This document shows, piece by piece, positions 51,620 to 59,247 of a stretch of DNA of 59,247 nt. Each line of letters begins with the position of its first letter. Position 1 is the first letter of the stretch. The DNA is from Bacteroidetes bacterium 24-39-8. Its GTDB lineage: Bacteria; Bacteroidota; Bacteroidia; Chitinophagales; Chitinophagaceae. Where the stretch lies: positions 1 to 59,247 of the forward strand of contig NCHJ01000015.1 in the NCBI GenBank assembly GCA_002256765.1, read 5' to 3'. A model generated the notes under the pieces. That model did not search any database, was not told the origin of the DNA, and saw only the letters and a program-made list of their open reading frames with translations. The position numbers were made by a program, and so were the translations under genes.

Positions 51620-52642
51620 TTATTTCAAAGGCCACCAACCATCATTTCCTTTAATAACCTGTTTAGGTTGATATTGCTTAGCTTCTTTTTTGGACAATTG
51701 CTTGGACCAAACTACTCTTCCTTGAAAATTAGCACCCTTATCCCTGTTTTCAAATTCCGCGTAATAGGCCGTTTTTTCTTTATTAGGAAACATGGTGTCA
51801 CCTTTCCATTCATTCCAACCTTCCGCCACAATATGTGCTCCTAATTCACAATACAAAAATACTGTTTTGGCAAAGGGGCGCCAAGGTCTACCTAGAAAGA
51901 CTTTAGTAGCTAAAGGTCCAGCTTCTAGCTTACAGTTCAAAAATACAAAGCCATATAATTGTCCTTGTTTGGTTGAAGCAGCAGTAATATAAGAATTGAC
52001 CAGACTTTTTATAATACAGTTTTCAAACAAGGCAATTGCTTCTCCAAAAATAAAATCGGTGGTTCCTTCTATAAAACAATTTAGAAAATATTGCCTGGCA
52101 TTTTCAGTGGCCAAATAAAGGGTATCTTGATTACCCAATAACCTGCAATCTTTAATAAATACCCTATCTGCTTCTATATGCAATGCTACAGCTTGACCTA
52201 CCCTACCCGCAGTATTTTCTATTGTTAGGTTTTCTGCCATAAATCCGTTTCCCTGAACCAACACTGTGTATGAAGTAAATGTGCCAAATTTGTCTCTACC
52301 AAATTGATCTTTTCCATTGGGTACTTTTTTCCCTGAATAGTCATCATAACTTATAATAGTAGCTTCTTTTGATTCTCCAATCAATGAAATATTTGTTTTC
52401 CAAGATGGAATATGTAGCTTCTCATGATAGGTTCCCTTTTTGATAAAAATCTCCACTCTAAATGTTGAAATATCTCTGGTTGAATTAATGGCATCTTGAA
52501 TAGAACTATAGTTTCCGGTGCCGTCTAATGCAACAATAATGCTACTTGGGTATTCCGGTTGTGAATTTGATTTCTGGGCATTAGCAATAGATAATCCTGC
52601 AAAAGAAATAGAGATTACCATTAACAAAAAAACAGTTTTCAT
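51620..52642 (-). CDS. Pectinesterase (CE8)
   Basis: A 340-residue exported pectin methylesterase with a signal peptide (MKTVFLLMVISISFAGLS). The complete CE8 catalytic set is visible: GQAVALHIEADR, the acid/base and nucleophile aspartates in LLGNQDTLY and GTTDFIFGEA, and the substrate arginine in FLGRPWRPFA. It removes methyl esters from homogalacturonan so that lyases and GH28 enzymes can act. ATG at 52642 is chosen over the TTG at 52657. It is separated from susD by a terminator-like hairpin, so it may have its own promoter or depend on read-through. Confidence 0.94.
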   Translation of the reverse strand: MKTVFLLMVISISFAGLSIANAQKSNSQPEYPSSIIVALDGTGNYSSIQDAINSTRDISTFRVEIFIKKGTYHEKLHIPSWKTNISLIGESKEATIISYDDYSGKKVPNGKDQFGRDKFGTFTSYTVLVQGNGFMAENLTIENTAGRVGQAVALHIEADRVFIKDCRLLGNQDTLYLATENARQYFLNCFIEGTTDFIFGEAIALFENCIIKSLVNSYITAASTKQGQLYGFVFLNCKLEAGPLATKVFLGRPWRPFAKTVFLYCELGAHIVAEGWNEWKGDTMFPNKEKTAYYAEFENRDKGANFQGRVVWSKQLSKKEAKQYQPKQVIKGNDGWWPLK

Positions 52643-52667
52643 ACCAAAATATTTCAAGGGAATTAAT

Positions 52668-52701
52668 TAAAAAATAAGGCTACCATTTACATGGCAGCCT
52701 T
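52668..52701 (-). terminator. Terminator or attenuator after susD
   Basis: On the minus strand, AAGGCTGCCAT / ATGGTAGCCTT (52691-52701 and 52676-52686, loop GTAA, one G-U pair) is followed by A and a U-run (52669-52674). It lies between the susD stop and the CE8 gene and should limit read-through from susCD. Confidence 0.8.
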
Positions 52702-52734
52702 ATAAATTGTATCATACAAAATACCATTTATGAG

Positions 52735-54555
52735 TTAATATCCAGGATTTTGAGTTAAGTTAATATTGGCATCTCTAGAGGGTTGTGGCAGAGGCAATAA
52801 TTCAGACTTCCCTGTTGTAAACCCGGTTGCAAATCTAGACAATGCAGTTGTATTAATTGCAGCTGTTAACCAAGCTACTTTTGTAGTTCCAGATGGAGTA
52901 GCAGTAGGAGCCGTTTTATAAAATGAATTGACCCATAGACCACCGGTGAATGTATTGTTATCTGAGGTACTACCTGTTTTATAATACATAGCAATGGGCA
53001 ATGTATTGTAGGGAGCAGAAAGTGTAGACATAGCCAACAATGCAGCTTTTGTATCGGCAATTTTTTTAGCCAATAAATTCCATCTAATGAGGTCATATTT
53101 GCGAACGCCCTCTCCACCCAATTCCAATGAACGTTCTTTAACAATGGCATCAAAGAAAGTTGATTTACTCAAACCAGTAGGAAGGTCAACAGTAGCATCG
53201 GCACTGCCAATTGCTTTACCATACCCTCTTCTTCTAACCTGATTGATGGCAGTATAAGCAGTTGCGGTTGGACCATTTAATTCGTTTTCGGCTTCTGCGT
53301 ACATTAATAACACATCGGAGTAGCGTAAGATTTGCCATTTCAATCCAAAATATTGGATGGCATTAGTAGGTGCATAAGAAGGATTAGTAATCCAATCTCT
53401 ACGGTATTTACCATCGCAAATAGCGGTAATAGCTTGCCCAATTTTAGTTGCTCCATCTGCGGCAACATTGTAAACAGCACAAGTAACATCTCTACGCAAA
53501 TCGGTACTATCAAAAGCATAGAAGTAAGTTGGTAATACATTGATACTTTTATTACCCCGATTGTTTACTGTAGGGCCATTATAATAAGCCAGTTTAGTAT
53601 CGGCTGCAGAAACTCCACCTGTAGCACTAGCTTGAAACATTAATTCTCCATGTGGATCAGCAATAGCGTGTGCGTTTACCTGATCTTTCCAAAGCGATTT
53701 AAAACTTGGATTCAATGCGTGTTGATTAGAGTTCATAATTTCATTACATTCATCTTTTGCTATTTGATAGTATGTTAGATAATCTGCATTTCTTTTCATA
53801 GTACCATCACTTCTTAATGCATAACCACCGCGGAATAAAGCAATTTTTGCACGCATACCTTTTACCGTTCCTTTGGTAATACGTTCATCTAATGGGTCAC
53901 CAATTGAGGCCAACTCATTACGCCAAGGAACTAATTCAGATGCCAATTTTAAATCTGCCAACAAACGATTATAAATAGTATCCCTATTTGTCCTTACTGG
54001 AAAAGGGTCAGAAGAAGCTAATTCAGACGCAGGTCTAAAATGTGCTGGCAAATCACCCCAATTCACAATTGCTTGAAAATAATATTGCGCTCTAAGTGTA
54101 AGTGCTTCACCATGCATTCTACGTAATTGCTTCTTTTCTTGTTCCGTACCATTGTTATACATATCCATTTTAGGAATGTTAGCAATACAGATATTAGAGA
54201 ATTCAATCCCAGTAAATAGCTGATTAAATGGATTGGTAATTTGAGCATTACCAGAAGTAGCAGAATACCTAGCTATACTTCTACGGTCATTATCTACAGC
54301 GCCAGTTGGGCCCTGCATTTCATCCGTGTCAACAGTATAATACAAACTCAAACGAATACCAAAACCGGCATCTCCTACCATTCGGCTATAAGCACCAGCC
54401 AAGGCTTTATAAGCACTTGGAACATCACTGAATGCTACCTCAGCACTCACATCTGTGATGGGTTGTTGATCCAGAAATTTTTTGCATCCGGTAATTACCA
54501 TTAGCAAAACCATTGTAGCTAGGATAGTCAGTTTATTAAAATTTTTCTTATTCAT
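52735..54555 (-). CDS. SusD/RagB-family nutrient-binding outer-membrane lipoprotein
   Basis: A 606-residue surface lipoprotein: the lipobox cysteine is Cys24 (MVITGC), followed by KKFLDQQPITDVS, the typical SusD start. TPR-like helices and the C-terminal PLPQPSRDANINLTQNPGY, a near-universal SusD ending, are clear. SusD caps the SusC barrel and binds the glycan. Here the expected ligand is a pectic oligosaccharide, by context. It lies 23 bases after the susC gene. Confidence 0.95.
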   Translation of the reverse strand: MNKKNFNKLTILATMVLLMVITGCKKFLDQQPITDVSAEVAFSDVPSAYKALAGAYSRMVGDAGFGIRLSLYYTVDTDEMQGPTGAVDNDRRSIARYSATSGNAQITNPFNQLFTGIEFSNICIANIPKMDMYNNGTEQEKKQLRRMHGEALTLRAQYYFQAIVNWGDLPAHFRPASELASSDPFPVRTNRDTIYNRLLADLKLASELVPWRNELASIGDPLDERITKGTVKGMRAKIALFRGGYALRSDGTMKRNADYLTYYQIAKDECNEIMNSNQHALNPSFKSLWKDQVNAHAIADPHGELMFQASATGGVSAADTKLAYYNGPTVNNRGNKSINVLPTYFYAFDSTDLRRDVTCAVYNVAADGATKIGQAITAICDGKYRRDWITNPSYAPTNAIQYFGLKWQILRYSDVLLMYAEAENELNGPTATAYTAINQVRRRGYGKAIGSADATVDLPTGLSKSTFFDAIVKERSLELGGEGVRKYDLIRWNLLAKKIADTKAALLAMSTLSAPYNTLPIAMYYKTGSTSDNNTFTGGLWVNSFYKTAPTATPSGTTKVAWLTAAINTTALSRFATGFTTGKSELLPLPQPSRDANINLTQNPGY

Positions 54556-54578
54556 GTTGCAAAAATTTGTGGTTTGAA

Positions 54579-57500
54579 TTAAAAGCTAGCATTTACACCA
54601 AAGATGAAACTGCGGCTTTTTGGATAAGCAGAGTAATCAAGACCTGGAGTTAATGGACTGTTACGTACACTTACTTCTGGATCGTATCCTGTGTATTTGG
54701 TAAATACAGCCAGATTATTAGCGGTAAAGTAAAATCTCAATTTGCTAATTTTCAACTTACTCAACTTTTCAACTGGTACACTATAGCCCAATGTAAAGTT
54801 ATTAATTCTTAAAAAAGAACCGTCTTCAATTGCCCAAGAGCTTGGATAGAAAGCACCAGAACCTTTAATGGGTTGCCAAATACTTGCATTTGCATTTAAT
54901 GCAGTTAATTGATCAGGAGCAATTCCCACTACTTTACCACCAGAATTTACCCATTGGGCAGTTTGGCCTGTAGCTGTTACCACTTTCCAACGACCAGCCA
55001 TTAGGTCAATCATATTAGAGTTAGGAGTGTACCCATTTGTAAATTCAACTTTATTGGCATTGTAAATATCATTTCCATAAGAAAAGTTTATAAACAAACT
55101 CATGTCCCAATTCTTGTAAGTAAATTGGTTATTCCATCCACCAGTGAATTTTGGCGTTGGGTTACCAATAATGGTTCTGTCTTTATCCAGATTTATTACA
55201 CCATCTCCATCTAAGTCTTTGAATTTTACTGAACCCGGCTGAATGGTACCAATAATACCAGCATTACTAACCGTACCCGCTTTCAAGGTATATACACTTG
55301 TTGCTGCATCATAATCAAAGTCAGACACTTTGTAGAAACCATCGTTCACCAATCCCCACATTGAACCTACTGGATCTCCAATTCGGATTATATAGTCAGT
55401 AGGCTGACCTGAAACACCCCAGCTTGCTGCTGGATAGAAAAGTTTTTGATTTAAACCAAGGGCTTCCACTTTGTTCTTATTAAATGCCATGTTGAAATTG
55501 GAGTTCCAAGTAAATTCTCCTTTTTTAATAACCAAAGCATTTAATTGAAATTCTACCCCTTTATTAGATGTCTTACCAATATTTTGTAATTGTGTGCCAT
55601 ATCCATAAGTAGAAGCAATTGGTACATTCAACAATAAGTTTTTGGCATTGTTATTATATACATCTACGCTTAATGAAATCCTGTCTTTGAATAGGCTTAA
55701 ATCCATACCATAGTTTTGGCTTTCATTAGATTCCCATTGCAATGCCTCATTCACTAATCCTGCAGAATAATAGGCAGTAACCGGTTGATTATTGATACCG
55801 TAATAATAGGTTCCGTCATTTCTAAAGGTGGTTAAGAATAAGTAATCATTAATTCTATTATTACCAACGTTACCATAGCTAGCCCTAAATTTAAGGTCAC
55901 TGATGAAACGTACATTCTCCATAAATTTCTCATTCTTTACCCTCCATGCAAATGATCCAGCAGGAAAATATCCCCACTGCTTACCAGGTGCAAATTTAGA
56001 TGCTCCATCTGCACGTACATTGAAGGAGAAATAGTACTTATTATCATAACTATAATTAATCCTACTAAAAAAAGAAAGATTGGTATACCTTGTTTTACCC
56101 AATTTAGGATAACCTGTAAAGGATATTCCCAAACCTAATTTATCAAAGGCATCATTAGGAGAAGTGAATGTTGGATAATTTCTAACCAACTGAGTATTTG
56201 ACTCTGTTTTAAAATCATAGGTTTCTTCTCCAATTAAGAAGTCAAAATCATGCTTGTCCTTAAATTTGCTAATAGAATAAGTTAATACATTACTATTGGT
56301 GATGGTTTTTCTTGTAACAGTATCTAACCGTACAATTGGCTTTCTAGAACCCTGAATTACAGAATATGGTGTAATTGAGTCACTAAATTGACGATCTATT
56401 AATTTGCTATCATCATAACCAAAAGTAGATTTGAAACTCAGGTTTTTTGCAATATTATATTGCAAGGAAACTGTTACGTTAAACACATCGGTAGTTTTTT
56501 TCCTATACTCTGCATTTGCTAAAGAAATAGGATTTACCAAGTTCAACCCATTCCCTACATTTGGATCAGCTAGTGGATCAGCGTCCTCAATATCCTGATT
56601 ATTTGACAAGAACGGTCTGTATTTAACAGCATTACGTAGTCTGCTATAAGAAGAACCTTGCTCCGAAGAAACTCCAGCACCAAGAACATTTGAATTAGTA
56701 TACCTAGTTGATAAAGTAGCACGCAGATTATTAGTAATTCTATAATCTGCTTTTAAGTTTAATAAATGCCTTTTATAATCTGAATTCAATAAAATGGCTT
56801 TATCACCATTGAAAGTATAACCAAAATTGTAAGTGATTTTTTTATTGCCTCCTGATGCATTTAAACTATGTGTTTGCAATACGCCAGTTCTTCCTGCAAT
56901 TTCATCCTGCCAATCAATAGGGCTTACATTTTTGTAATTAGCAAGTGTGTCCCATGTAGTACCAAAGTTTCTGGTAAATGTGGTACTATCCGTAATACTA
57001 CCACGTGAACGCTCAGACTGATAGATCACATAATCATAAGGACTTAGTACTCCCAATTTTTTGGCCAAGCTTTTCACACCTACAAATCCATTGTAACTAA
57101 GGGTCAATTTGCCTTGTCTTCCACTTTTGGTGGTAATCACAATGACACCATTAGCACCCCTAGCACCATAAATGGCAGTAGCAGCCGCATCTTTTAATAC
57201 GTCAATGGTTTGAATATTTTGAGGTGCAAGCGCTGATAAACCATTTTCAACTTGCACACCATCTACAATATATAAGGGTGAGTTATCTCCAGTTATTGAC
57301 ATACCTCCTCTAATCCTAACACGTACATCAGCATCAGGCGAGCCCTCTGCAGTAGAAGCCGTAACACCGGCCAAACGTCCATTCAATGCTTCCGCAGCAG
57401 AATTCACTGGAATATCTTTAAGATCTTTGGCACTTACACTGGAAACAGAAGCTAGCAAATTTTTCCTTTTGATAGTCTGGTAGCCAATTACTACCACTTC

Positions 57501-57926
57501 TTCTGCTACAGCATTTTCCTGAACCAAACTCAGGTTGATTTCCGTACGATTATTTACATTTTCTTGTTTAGCAACATAACCAACATAACTAAATACAAGG
57601 GTTGCATTTGCAGGTACAGAAATACTGTATTTACCATCTTTGTCAGTCAAAGACATTTTGGTACCCCCTTTTTGTGAAATAGTAACCCCCTCCAATGGTT
57701 GATTATTAACGCCTAGTACTTTACCCGTAATAGGCTTGGGGGCATTTTGAGCCAAAACGTTTGTTTGAAACAACGAAATACCCATTAACAATAAAATGGC
57801 CACCATCAATTGAGTACGGATAGCTTTAATTGTTGGAAATTTAAAAATGGAAACGTTGGTTTTAAGACTTGGAAGCATCCTAAAAGAAAGGCTTCCACAA
57901 CCGAGGTTCGGATGGAATAGAAACAT
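54579..57926 (-). CDS. SusC/RagA-family TonB-linked outer-membrane protein
   Basis: A 1115-residue importer. After a signal segment (AILLLMGISLFQTNVLAQ) it has a CarboxypepD_reg-like domain (PITGKVLGVNNQPLEGVTIS, about residues 65-145), the linker VVVIGYQTIKRKNLLASVSS, a TonB plug (about 155-260, with VLKDAAATAIYGARGANGVI) and a 22-strand barrel. No STN domain is present, so regulation through an anti-sigma factor is not indicated. It forms a glycan-uptake pair with SusD. The start is uncertain: ATG at 57926 and ATG at 57878 are both possible, and the second gives a more usual leader length. The LacI-type operator is upstream. Confidence 0.95.
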   Translation of the reverse strand: MFLFHPNLGCGSLSFRMLPSLKTNVSIFKFPTIKAIRTQLMVAILLLMGISLFQTNVLAQNAPKPITGKVLGVNNQPLEGVTISQKGGTKMSLTDKDGKYSISVPANATLVFSYVGYVAKQENVNNRTEINLSLVQENAVAEEVVVIGYQTIKRKNLLASVSSVSAKDLKDIPVNSAAEALNGRLAGVTASTAEGSPDADVRVRIRGGMSITGDNSPLYIVDGVQVENGLSALAPQNIQTIDVLKDAAATAIYGARGANGVIVITTKSGRQGKLTLSYNGFVGVKSLAKKLGVLSPYDYVIYQSERSRGSITDSTTFTRNFGTTWDTLANYKNVSPIDWQDEIAGRTGVLQTHSLNASGGNKKITYNFGYTFNGDKAILLNSDYKRHLLNLKADYRITNNLRATLSTRYTNSNVLGAGVSSEQGSSYSRLRNAVKYRPFLSNNQDIEDADPLADPNVGNGLNLVNPISLANAEYRKKTTDVFNVTVSLQYNIAKNLSFKSTFGYDDSKLIDRQFSDSITPYSVIQGSRKPIVRLDTVTRKTITNSNVLTYSISKFKDKHDFDFLIGEETYDFKTESNTQLVRNYPTFTSPNDAFDKLGLGISFTGYPKLGKTRYTNLSFFSRINYSYDNKYYFSFNVRADGASKFAPGKQWGYFPAGSFAWRVKNEKFMENVRFISDLKFRASYGNVGNNRINDYLFLTTFRNDGTYYYGINNQPVTAYYSAGLVNEALQWESNESQNYGMDLSLFKDRISLSVDVYNNNAKNLLLNVPIASTYGYGTQLQNIGKTSNKGVEFQLNALVIKKGEFTWNSNFNMAFNKNKVEALGLNQKLFYPAASWGVSGQPTDYIIRIGDPVGSMWGLVNDGFYKVSDFDYDAATSVYTLKAGTVSNAGIIGTIQPGSVKFKDLDGDGVINLDKDRTIIGNPTPKFTGGWNNQFTYKNWDMSLFINFSYGNDIYNANKVEFTNGYTPNSNMIDLMAGRWKVVTATGQTAQWVNSGGKVVGIAPDQLTALNANASIWQPIKGSGAFYPSSWAIEDGSFLRINNFTLGYSVPVEKLSKLKISKLRFYFTANNLAVFTKYTGYDPEVSVRNSPLTPGLDYSAYPKSRSFIFGVNASF

Positions 57927-58012
57927 GGCAAGCAGTTTAATAAAAAAAATCGTTTTGTAATTGGCCTAACTAGATTAAAAAATCTATACAGAAAAATGAA
58001 CCAATTATTACC

Positions 58013-58041
58013 CAATGCTACACTTATAAAGACAACACAAA
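58013..58041 (-). promoter_or_regulatory. Candidate promoter of susC
   Basis: On the minus strand TTTG (58038-58041), a 17-base spacer and TAGCATTG (58013-58020) approximate TTTG/TAnnTTTG with one mismatch. The operator at 58063-58080 lies 21 bases upstream of the TTTG. Confidence 0.4.
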
Positions 58042-58062
58042 ATGATATTTCGTTTTTTTTTC

Positions 58063-58080
58063 TACGCAAACGTTCCCGGC
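58063..58080. promoter_or_regulatory. LacI-type operator between susC and the sugar carrier
   Basis: TACGCAAACGTTCCCGGC: the first 16 bases equal the site near lacI. The left half is the consensus TACGCAAAC and CG is central. It lies 137 bases upstream of susC (ATG 57926) and 97 upstream of the divergent carrier gene. Confidence 0.6.
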
Positions 58081-58176
58081 AACGATGGAGCTCAAGGTTT
58101 TTCTCCGCCCCCTTTGTCAAACTGACTTTTTTCTTAGTGATTTGACTATTTTTAAAGACTAACCAATGCGATTGCC

Positions 58177-59247
58177 ATGTCAATGACCAAACCTCGTTTG
58201 AGTTTCTCCCAGATTATCAATATGAATGTGGGATTCTTTGGTATTCAATACAGTTTTGGACTACAACAAAGTGCTGTAAACCCTATTTATGATTTTTTGG
58301 GTGCTAGCCCAGATGAAATTCCCTTATTGAACTTGGCAGGTCCTATGACGGGGCTCTTAATTCAACCCATTATTGGCGCCATGAGTGACAAAACCTGGCA
58401 TCCCAAATACGGCAGAAGAAAGCCTTATTTTTTTATTGGCGCCCTGTTTTGCAGTCTTTGCTTGTTTATATATCCTTTTAGTAGTACCCTTTGGATGGCG
58501 GGAGGATTGCTATGGGTATTGGATGCCGCCAATAATACAGCCATGGAACCCTATAGGGCATTTATTGCAGATAAATTACCAGCAGACCAACAACCTACCG
58601 GATTTTTAACACAAAGCTTCTTTACCGGTCTGGGTATTACTTTAGCCAATCTTTCTTTATTTGCCTTTCAAAAAATTGATTTTCTAAAACAGTCACACGG
58701 TCAAATCCCTTATTGGGTATTTGGCTCTTTTTTCCTAGGCTCAATTTGCTCTATTACCTCCGTACTTTGGTCTATTACTAAAACGCCTGAAATTCCTCCA
58801 ACGGAAGAAGAATTACAAACGCTACATGCAGAAAAAAGATCAGTATTCACTCCATTTATTGAAATCTTTAGTGCTATCAAAGACATGCCCAAAGTCATGT
58901 GGCAATTGGCCTTGGTTTACCTCTTTCAATGGTACGCGTTATTTTGCTACTGGCAGAATGCCTCCAAGAGTATTGCGCAATCTGTTTGGAAAACTTCTCC
59001 TACCAAAGATGCCAAATTGTATGAAGAGGCTGTGGGATGGGCTGGGCTGGTCAACGGATGGTATAATGTGGTAACCTTTCTTTCAGCATTTGCCTTGGTA
59101 GGATTGGCCAAAAAGTACAGCCCCAAAAACGTACATATTGCTTGTTTATTAATGGCAGGTTTGGGATTGCTTGCATTCCCGCATATTGAAAATCAATACC
59201 TCTTATTTGTACCTATGACGGGATTTGGAATTGCTTGGGCCAGTATG
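58177..59247 (+). CDS. MFS sugar transporter, SLC45/GPH-like (3' truncated by window end)
   Basis: The frame is open from ATG at 58177 (MSMTKPRLSFSQIINMNVGF) to the last base, 357 codons with no stop, so the C-terminus is outside the window. Visible features are the N-terminal QYSFGLQQSAVNPIYDFLGA, the loop MSDKTWHPKYGRRKPYFFIG (the SLC45/glycoside-pentoside-hexuronide type of RRxPY motif), and DAANNTAMEPYRAFIADKLP. About nine membrane segments are covered. Relatives transport disaccharides such as sucrose and maltose. Next to susCD an oligosaccharide or uronide role is likely. It is divergent from susC across a 250-base region holding the operator. Confidence 0.88.
   Translation, partial: MSMTKPRLSFSQIINMNVGFFGIQYSFGLQQSAVNPIYDFLGASPDEIPLLNLAGPMTGLLIQPIIGAMSDKTWHPKYGRRKPYFFIGALFCSLCLFIYPFSSTLWMAGGLLWVLDAANNTAMEPYRAFIADKLPADQQPTGFLTQSFFTGLGITLANLSLFAFQKIDFLKQSHGQIPYWVFGSFFLGSICSITSVLWSITKTPEIPPTEEELQTLHAEKRSVFTPFIEIFSAIKDMPKVMWQLALVYLFQWYALFCYWQNASKSIAQSVWKTSPTKDAKLYEEAVGWAGLVNGWYNVVTFLSAFALVGLAKKYSPKNVHIACLLMAGLGLLAFPHIENQYLLFVPMTGFGIAWASM

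Noticed and set aside
57806-58183. 125-codon minus-strand frame overlapping the susC start
   Set aside because: It runs through the operator, the candidate promoter and the susC signal region in another frame, and has no recognisable domain.
1-59247. CRISPR array, tRNA or rRNA genes, insertion sequences, prophage or integrative element
   Set aside because: No regularly spaced repeats, tRNA-like CCA-ended folds, transposase or integrase reading frames were seen. tRNA detection by eye is limited.

Overview
The window looks like a chromosomal segment of a Bacteroidota bacterium, most likely a member of the Chitinophagaceae (a Sediminibacterium-like relative is a guess). Supporting signs are a SusC/SusD outer-membrane pair, gliding-motility genes gldF/gldG, a murF-alr fusion, a split transketolase, HmuY-type and CarboxypepD_reg-like proteins, few Shine-Dalgarno sequences and several TAnnTTTG-like -7 elements. 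Base composition is moderately AT-rich throughout. I see no integrase, transposase, CRISPR array, rRNA or tRNA.

Positions 1-28350 are mostly housekeeping: frr, an orphan N-terminal transketolase half, a LolC/E-type permease, rbfA, an MsbA-like exporter, a DksA-like protein with a long Ala/Lys/Pro tail, ileS, a HmuY plus TonB-receptor pair, a D-2-hydroxyacid dehydrogenase, lspA, murF-alr, a TerC protein, gldG/gldF, iscS-iscU-iscA, methylmalonyl-CoA epimerase, rnc, fabF and acpP. The genes are tightly packed: three convergent pairs overlap by exactly 4 bases at their stop codons, and several tandem genes overlap as TGATG or TAATG.

Positions 28362-59247 form one large pectin/galacturonate utilisation locus. 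A SusC/SusD pair, a CE8 pectinesterase, a GH43 enzyme, a fused CE12-GH28 protein, a GH105 hydrolase and a fused CE8-PL10 protein would take pectin from outer-membrane capture to monomers and unsaturated uronates. An SLC45/GPH-like carrier (cut by the window end) and an ExuT-type carrier would import the products. UxaC, UxaB and UxaA convert galacturonate to 2-keto-3-deoxygluconate (KDG). KduI and KduD would feed unsaturated uronate into the same intermediate, and two KdgK paralogues plus Eda finish to pyruvate and glyceraldehyde-3-phosphate. kduD is broken by a deletion-type frameshift, so the unsaturated-uronate branch is probably interrupted here or served by another gene.

A LacI-family regulator sits in the middle of the locus. 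Four related 18-bp sites (best form TACGCAAACG / CGTTTGCGTA, central CG) occur only in the control regions of this locus: between eda and kdgK, upstream of kduD, between the CE12-GH28 operon and lacI, and between susC and the sugar carrier. This points to a single regulon for the whole pathway, which is the most informative observation in the window. Other points of interest are heptanucleotide tandem repeats at three places, twin hairpins after the first gene, and keto-sugar-associated families (DUF1080, PmoA-like) inside the hexuronate transport operon.
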